From JBAXHO01 sp037138855 (GTDB lineage: Bacteria > Patescibacteriota > Dojkabacteria > B142 > OLB20), in the NCBI GenBank assembly GCA_037138855.1, contig JBAXHO010000052.1:1-11895 (forward strand): a stretch of 11,895 nt of DNA. Direction: 5' to 3'. The notes under the pieces are model-generated. The model did not search any database and had not been told where the DNA came from. It saw nothing but the letters and a program-made list of their open reading frames with translations. Each line of letters begins with the position of its first letter. The first letter of the stretch is position 1. A program made the translations under genes and the position numbers. Of the stretch, positions 8,684 through 11,895 are shown one piece after another.

Positions 8684-9534
8684 ACCCCCATCAAATACCT
8701 CCCATACCCACTCTTCACGAGGGGGGCAGCCAATTTCTCCAGTTGTTCTTTGCCGATGAAGCTCATTCTGTAGGCAATTTCTTCGATACAGCCGATCTTG
8801 AGACCTTGGCGCTCTTCGATCACCTGGACGAATTGACTGGCTTGGACTAATGACTGAAAGGTTCCGGTATCGAGCCAGGCAGTGCCGCGGTCTAAGACGT
8901 TGACACGAAGTTTGCCTTGTTGCAGGTAGACATTATTGACATCGGTGATTTCCAGTTCACCACGGTCACTAGGCTTGATATTTCGGGCAATTTCTACCAC
9001 CTGATTGTCATAGTAATAAAGTCCGGTTACTGCAAAGCTGGATTTGGGATTTTGCGGTTTTTCTTCTATCGAGATTGCTTTACTATCAGCATCGAATTCA
9101 ACGACACCATAGCGCTCTGGATCATTGACGTGATAAGCAAAGACAATACCACCATCAGGATTAGTTGCTGCTTTCAAATCTTCATCCATATCAGAACCGT
9201 AGAAAATATTATCACCGAGGATCAGAGCCACTTTTTCATTGCCGATAAAATCTGCTCCAAGAATAAAAGCTTGGGCTAATCCTTCTGGCTTCGGTTGTTC
9301 TTTGTACTTAATTACCATTCCGAGTTGGGAACCATCACCGAGAAGTTGTTTAAATCTAGGTAAGTCAGTTGGTGTCGAAATGATTAATACTTCCCGAATA
9401 CCTGATAACATTAGGGTAGAAAGCGGGTAGTAGATCATGGGCTTGTCGTAAATTGGCATCAGCTGTTTACTTACAGCCATAGTCAAAGGATACAGCCTTG
9501 TACCGGAGCCACCTGCCAAAATGATTCCTTTCAT
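8674..9534 (-). CDS. rmlA: Glucose-1-phosphate thymidylyltransferase RmlA
   Basis: RmlA joins dTTP and glucose-1-phosphate to give dTDP-glucose and pyrophosphate, the entry step to dTDP-L-rhamnose and other dTDP-deoxysugars, in the cytoplasm. At 286 residues it has normal full length. Visible motifs are the nucleotide-binding GGSGTRLYPLT (8-18, with R13), SKQLMPIYDKPMIYYPLS (22-39, with K23), PEGLAQAF (83-90), LGDN with the metal ligand D108, EEKP (157-160) and LDTGTF with D222, the second metal ligand. The ATG at 9534 gives the canonical N-terminus, again without a Shine-Dalgarno. It is the first gene of the minus-strand cluster behind a good promoter. rmlB, rmlC and rmlD are not in the window, so the pathway must be completed elsewhere. 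Its GC is much higher than that of its neighbours (about 38-53% in sampled 60-base lines, against about 25% in the GT2 gene). Confidence 0.97.
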   Translation of the reverse strand: MKGIILAGGSGTRLYPLTMAVSKQLMPIYDKPMIYYPLSTLMLSGIREVLIISTPTDLPRFKQLLGDGSQLGMVIKYKEQPKPEGLAQAFILGADFIGNEKVALILGDNIFYGSDMDEDLKAATNPDGGIVFAYHVNDPERYGVVEFDADSKAISIEEKPQNPKSSFAVTGLYYYDNQVVEIARNIKPSDRGELEITDVNNVYLQQGKLRVNVLDRGTAWLDTGTFQSLVQASQFVQVIEERQGLKIGCIEEIAYRMSFIGKEQLEKLAAPLVKSGYGRYLMGVIS

Positions 9535-9586
9535 AGTGAAAATGTTAAAAATTGTATTAAATTACATGGAACAATTGAGATTATTT

Positions 9587-9615
9587 ATTATAAACTGTAA
9601 TCCACAATCAGGCAA
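9587..9615 (-). promoter_or_regulatory. rmlA promoter
   Basis: On the minus strand TTGCCT (9610-9615) lies exactly 17 bases before a perfect TATAAT (9587-9592). Transcription would begin near 9580, leaving a leader of about 46 bases before the rmlA ATG. The -10 surroundings, TTATAATAA, are the same as in the promoter at 6929-6957. It points away from the fic promoter, with 29 bases between the two -35 boxes, so one bound regulator could affect both. Confidence 0.6.
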
Positions 9616-9644
9616 ATGGAGATCTTGTTTAATGGATCGTGTGC

Positions 9645-9674
9645 TTGAATCTGATTGATATTTAATAGTATAAT
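9645..9674 (+). promoter_or_regulatory. fic promoter
   Basis: TTGAAT (9645-9650) and a perfect TATAAT (9669-9674) are separated by 18 bases. Transcription would start around 9681, inside the first TTTACACTAA repeat, leaving a leader of about 40 bases made almost wholly of those repeats. A protein bound to the repeats would block initiation. Confidence 0.6.
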
Positions 9675-9718
9675 TTACACTAATCTTTACACTAATTTTT
9701 ACACTAATTTTACACTAA
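9674..9718 (+). repeat. Four direct repeats TTTACACTAA, probable operator of fic
   Basis: The 10-mer TTTACACTAA occurs four times, at 9674-9683, 9686-9695, 9698-9707 and 9709-9718, with start-to-start steps of 12, 12 and 11 bases. Copies 1 to 3 continue with a further T. The array begins at the last base of the -10 box and ends two bases before the ATG, so it occupies both the transcription start and the place where a ribosome site would be. Spacing close to one helical turn suggests binding on one face of the DNA by several protein copies. The likely binder is the Fic protein, through its C-terminal winged helix; that part is inference. Confidence 0.75.
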
Positions 9719-9720
9719 CT

Positions 9721-10932
9721 ATGAATAAGCAAAAAGTAGTGAATCTCTTACAAACTGAGTTCTTGCAAGACTTCACATTTTCTTCTGAATCTCTAAAAAT
9801 TGACAGTAAACTTATAAAAAAATATGATGAATATCTCAATTTATATCAACGGTTAGTTATCAATCCTGATATTGAAAAAAACTTGATTAGTAGAAATGAG
9901 CTTCTAGTATCCTATGCAATTTCTAAGGCAGAAAATTCCGCGTTGACACTTCTAGAGGCAGAGCGAGTTTATCATGACGTAATTAATGATTCGAATATTG
10001 ATTTTGTAGGTGAAAAAATTCGATCTGGTAAAAAAATTTCTAAAAAGGATTACGAAAAATTAGAGTTCTATAATATTGCCAAGGTTTTTCATGAGTTAAG
10101 TCAAAATAAATTTGTTCTGACAGATATTACACCTGAATTTATTCAAAATCTTCATAAATCGTTGACAAAGGGATTAGATATTTTTAGCGATCAAATTCTG
10201 GGATTTACTGTGTATCGTAGTGGAAAATGGCGTAATAATAACCAAATCAAAGTAGCTACTTATGCACCAGCATCATATAAAGTCATACCTGTAGGTATTT
10301 CACGGCTTTTAAAATGGTTGAAAAAAGATTTTACAATTACAAATATCGCGGTTTTTCATACTGGACTATATGCTTTACATCCTTTCAATAATGGGAATAA
10401 ACGTGTTTGTAGGATTATCGAGCATTTATTATTTCAAATATCTGGATTAAACCAAAAAAACTTATATAGTACTTCCTATTATTATCATAAACAAAAGGAG
10501 CGATATTATAAATATTTGCTGGCATCACTTGATAAAAAAAATCTTAATTATTTTACGTCATTTGTGTTGGAAGCACTCATATTATCGATTACTGATGTGC
10601 TTAGAACAAGTATTGAAGTACAACGAAAACAATTTTTGATAAAATTACAACTTGAGAAGAAGTACTTAATAATATTTAAGCCATTAATTAAATATAAAGA
10701 ATTGCAGTATAAAAAAATCTGGAAAAAAGTTAGAACAAAATTAACTAATAAAACCTTTGTAACATATTTACAATATGGCTTGGATTTGCAGTATTTGAAA
10801 AAAAGAGTAGCAGGCAAAAAAACGTTTTATGCATTGAATGTAGATTTCCAGGAAGAAATTCAATTACAGAAATGGCTTGATGAATTAAATAAAAGATTGG
10901 ATTTTATCCCTGATGATTATCGACAACTTTAA
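9721..10932 (+). CDS. Fic family protein with variant motif and C-terminal winged-helix-like domain
   Basis: Fic proteins usually transfer AMP or another phosphate-containing group to a target protein. This 403-residue member has an N-terminal helical part with ISKAEN (67-72), close to the class II inhibitory motif (S/T)xxxE(G/N): E71 and N72 are kept, the first Ser/Thr is Ile. The flap region is near GFTVYRSGKW (161-170). The active-site loop is HPFNNGNKRVCR (220-231): H220 is present, but the usual Asp/Glu metal ligand is N224, and GNGR reads GNKR as in Doc-like toxins. Residues about 315-375 look like a winged helix (LTNKTFVTYLQ, then a KKRVAGKKTFYALN wing). I chose the ATG at 9721; a TTG at 9655 would translate the repeats and lie upstream of the -10 box. 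The gene is AT-rich (27% GC in one sampled line). Target and activity are unknown; no antitoxin gene adjoins. Confidence 0.85.
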   Translation: MNKQKVVNLLQTEFLQDFTFSSESLKIDSKLIKKYDEYLNLYQRLVINPDIEKNLISRNELLVSYAISKAENSALTLLEAERVYHDVINDSNIDFVGEKIRSGKKISKKDYEKLEFYNIAKVFHELSQNKFVLTDITPEFIQNLHKSLTKGLDIFSDQILGFTVYRSGKWRNNNQIKVATYAPASYKVIPVGISRLLKWLKKDFTITNIAVFHTGLYALHPFNNGNKRVCRIIEHLLFQISGLNQKNLYSTSYYYHKQKERYYKYLLASLDKKNLNYFTSFVLEALILSITDVLRTSIEVQRKQFLIKLQLEKKYLIIFKPLIKYKELQYKKIWKKVRTKLTNKTFVTYLQYGLDLQYLKKRVAGKKTFYALNVDFQEEIQLQKWLDELNKRLDFIPDDYRQL

Positions 10933-11786
10933 ACCAGTGCAATCAATACAATTCCGGTAATAATAATGCCAATGCCGACGTATTGTCTGCGGACTAATTT
11001 TTCTTTAAGAACGAAATAAGCAGTAAGCGCTGCTATTAGCGGATAAGCTGATGAAATTGCAGTAATTAACGAAGTAGCATTAGCTGTCGCCAGTCCCCAG
11101 TTATAAACGTTATTGGCAATTAGTAATAAAAAGGCACTAATGAAAATCAATATCATGTTTTTGCAGTCTACTTTAAAGTTTGATTTAGTAAAAATTAGAA
11201 AAATCGCTGCCAAAGCAAAGCAGATCATACGGCTGTATGTCATGATATGAAAAACTCCTCCTGTAGCAATGAATTTCGACCAAAGTGGCACCCAAATGCC
11301 ATATAGAATGAAGATAATTAAGCCGCAAATTATTCCGATCAAGTCTTTTTTTGTGGTAGATTTGAGATCCTTGAAGTCTACCGAAAGGACAATAATGCCA
11401 GCAATGACAAGCACGATACAGAAAATTTTGGCTATTGAAATTACTTCTCCATAATAAAAGACAGAAATTAGTGTTGTCAAAATGGAGAAACAGGAAGCGA
11501 TGGGCGTGACAATGCTTACTTTACTAATGCGAAAACCAATATAGAATAAGGCTAAACCGATAAAATCAAAAATAGTAAAGACGAATATCGTAATAAGAAA
11601 TTTGGGTGTCAATTCAGGAGAAAATTTTTCAGTTAGCAAAAAAGGGAGATTCAATATTGTAGAAATCAGATTAACATAGAGAAGTGGTTTCAATGTACCA
11701 GTCTTGGCAACAAATTTTTTTTCAAAAATAGCATTGATCCCCCAGAGGAACATCGGAACTAGGCCAGCGAAGAGGATGATTAACAT
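10929..11786 (-). CDS. EamA/DMT-superfamily transporter
   Basis: This 285-residue inner-membrane protein has ten hydrophobic segments arranged as two EamA repeats (about residues 1-135 and 145-285), the normal size and layout of the drug/metabolite transporter superfamily. Each repeat ends in a typical pattern: YGEVISIAKIFCIVLVIAGI in the first, LKEKLVRRQYVGIGIIITGI in the second. Substrates in this family range from amino acids to nucleotide sugars and cannot be predicted here. The ATG at 11786 opens the first helix, lies about 15 bases from the predicted transcription start and has no Shine-Dalgarno. Its stop codon shares two bases with the fic stop. GC is higher (37-38% in two sampled lines) than in fic, so it may be part of the older chromosome rather than of the AT-rich locus. 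A role in the glycan pathway is not indicated. Confidence 0.9.
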   Translation of the reverse strand: MLIILFAGLVPMFLWGINAIFEKKFVAKTGTLKPLLYVNLISTILNLPFLLTEKFSPELTPKFLITIFVFTIFDFIGLALFYIGFRISKVSIVTPIASCFSILTTLISVFYYGEVISIAKIFCIVLVIAGIIVLSVDFKDLKSTTKKDLIGIICGLIIFILYGIWVPLWSKFIATGGVFHIMTYSRMICFALAAIFLIFTKSNFKVDCKNMILIFISAFLLLIANNVYNWGLATANATSLITAISSAYPLIAALTAYFVLKEKLVRRQYVGIGIIITGIVLIALV

Positions 11787-11807
11787 GTTAAATGATTGAA
11801 TAAAGTG

Positions 11808-11816
11808 ATTATATCA
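11808..11816 (-). promoter_or_regulatory. Extended -10 promoter of the DMT transporter gene
   Basis: On the minus strand the sequence reads TGATATAAT: a perfect TATAAT (11808-11813) preceded by the TGn of extended -10 promoters. No -35 hexamer is visible at 16-18 bases, which fits that class. Transcription would start near 11801, giving a leader of only about 15 bases. The rest of 11787-11895 holds no feature I can support. Confidence 0.5.
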
Positions 11817-11895
11817 AAATTTGGTGCTGGAAATATGATAATTATTGTGTTGCAATACAATGAAAGTCGATTGTAAACGAAGTAAAATAGATGGG

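Noticed and set aside
8917..9430. Open frames on the plus strand inside rmlA (8917-9279 and 9239-9430).
   Set aside because: They lie wholly opposite the strongly conserved rmlA coding sequence and encode no recognisable protein.
9674..9718. CRISPR array or mobile-element end as an explanation of the repeats.
   Set aside because: The units are 10 bases with 1-2-base gaps and no spacers, and there is no cas gene, transposase or inverted-repeat partner; their position on the promoter fits an operator.
9655..9720. N-terminal extension of the Fic protein from a TTG at 9655, giving a Tyr-Thr-Asn repeat peptide.
   Set aside because: It would be translated from upstream of the -10 box, and the peptide repeat is only the DNA repeat read as codons. 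The ATG at 9721 fits better.
10548..11454. Open frames opposite fic (10548-10817, minus) and opposite the transporter (11269-11454, plus).
   Set aside because: Both are antisense shadows of clear genes, with no start signals or family resemblance.
11860..11895. A possible plus-strand gene start, ATG at 11860, open for 12 codons to the window edge.
   Set aside because: Too short to judge, with no Shine-Dalgarno or convincing promoter; it needs sequence beyond the window.

Overview
This is an AT-rich bacterial window carrying part of a cell-surface glycan locus, followed by a divergent regulatory gene (a Fic protein) and a drug/metabolite-type transporter. The host cannot be named with confidence. 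An AlgI/AlgJ-type O-acetylation pair, rmlA and two-domain glycosyltransferases fit a Gram-negative surface-polysaccharide locus best. Almost none of the starts has a Shine-Dalgarno sequence, which argues against a typical Firmicute, while the recognisable promoters look sigma-70-like (TTGnnn, 17-18 bp, TATAAT). TAA, TAG and TGA all end genes here and tryptophan is written TGG, so the standard bacterial code applies.

Layout. (1) Positions 1-2279, plus strand: an MBOAT O-acyltransferase that enters from the left edge and is interrupted by an in-frame TGA at 664-666, then 2 bases later an AlgJ/AlgX-like SGNH-fold acetyltransferase. (2) Positions 2284-9534, minus strand, read right to left: rmlA, a two-domain GT2 glycosyltransferase, a Glf/HemY-like FAD oxidoreductase, and two large polytopic membrane proteins of GT-C/DUF2142 type. 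The last three genes overlap one another by 17 and 4 bases. A good promoter precedes rmlA, and another lies in the 101-base gap before the oxidoreductase gene. (3) Positions 9535-9720: a compact divergent control region with back-to-back promoters and four direct repeats of TTTACACTAA between the fic -10 box and its ATG. (4) Positions 9721-10932, plus strand: a Fic protein with a variant active-site motif and a probable C-terminal winged helix. (5) Positions 10929-11786, minus strand: an EamA/DMT transporter whose stop codon overlaps that of fic. (6) Positions 11787-11895: the transporter promoter and no supported gene.

How the genes may work together (inference): RmlA makes dTDP-glucose for deoxysugars such as dTDP-rhamnose, GT2 adds sugars on the cytoplasmic face, the FAD enzyme may isomerise or oxidise a nucleotide sugar, the two GT-C-like proteins may transfer sugars from polyprenyl-phosphate carriers outside the membrane, and the MBOAT/AlgJ pair would O-acetylate the product. 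The broken MBOAT suggests that acetylation is off in this strain unless the stop is read through or is a sequencing error. Base composition is uneven: rmlA and the transporter are clearly richer in GC than the glycan genes and fic, suggesting that the AT-rich genes were acquired.

The most interesting element is the fic unit. A Fic protein with a non-canonical motif and a probable DNA-binding tail sits directly behind four phased repeats that cover its own transcription start, which suggests self-regulation.
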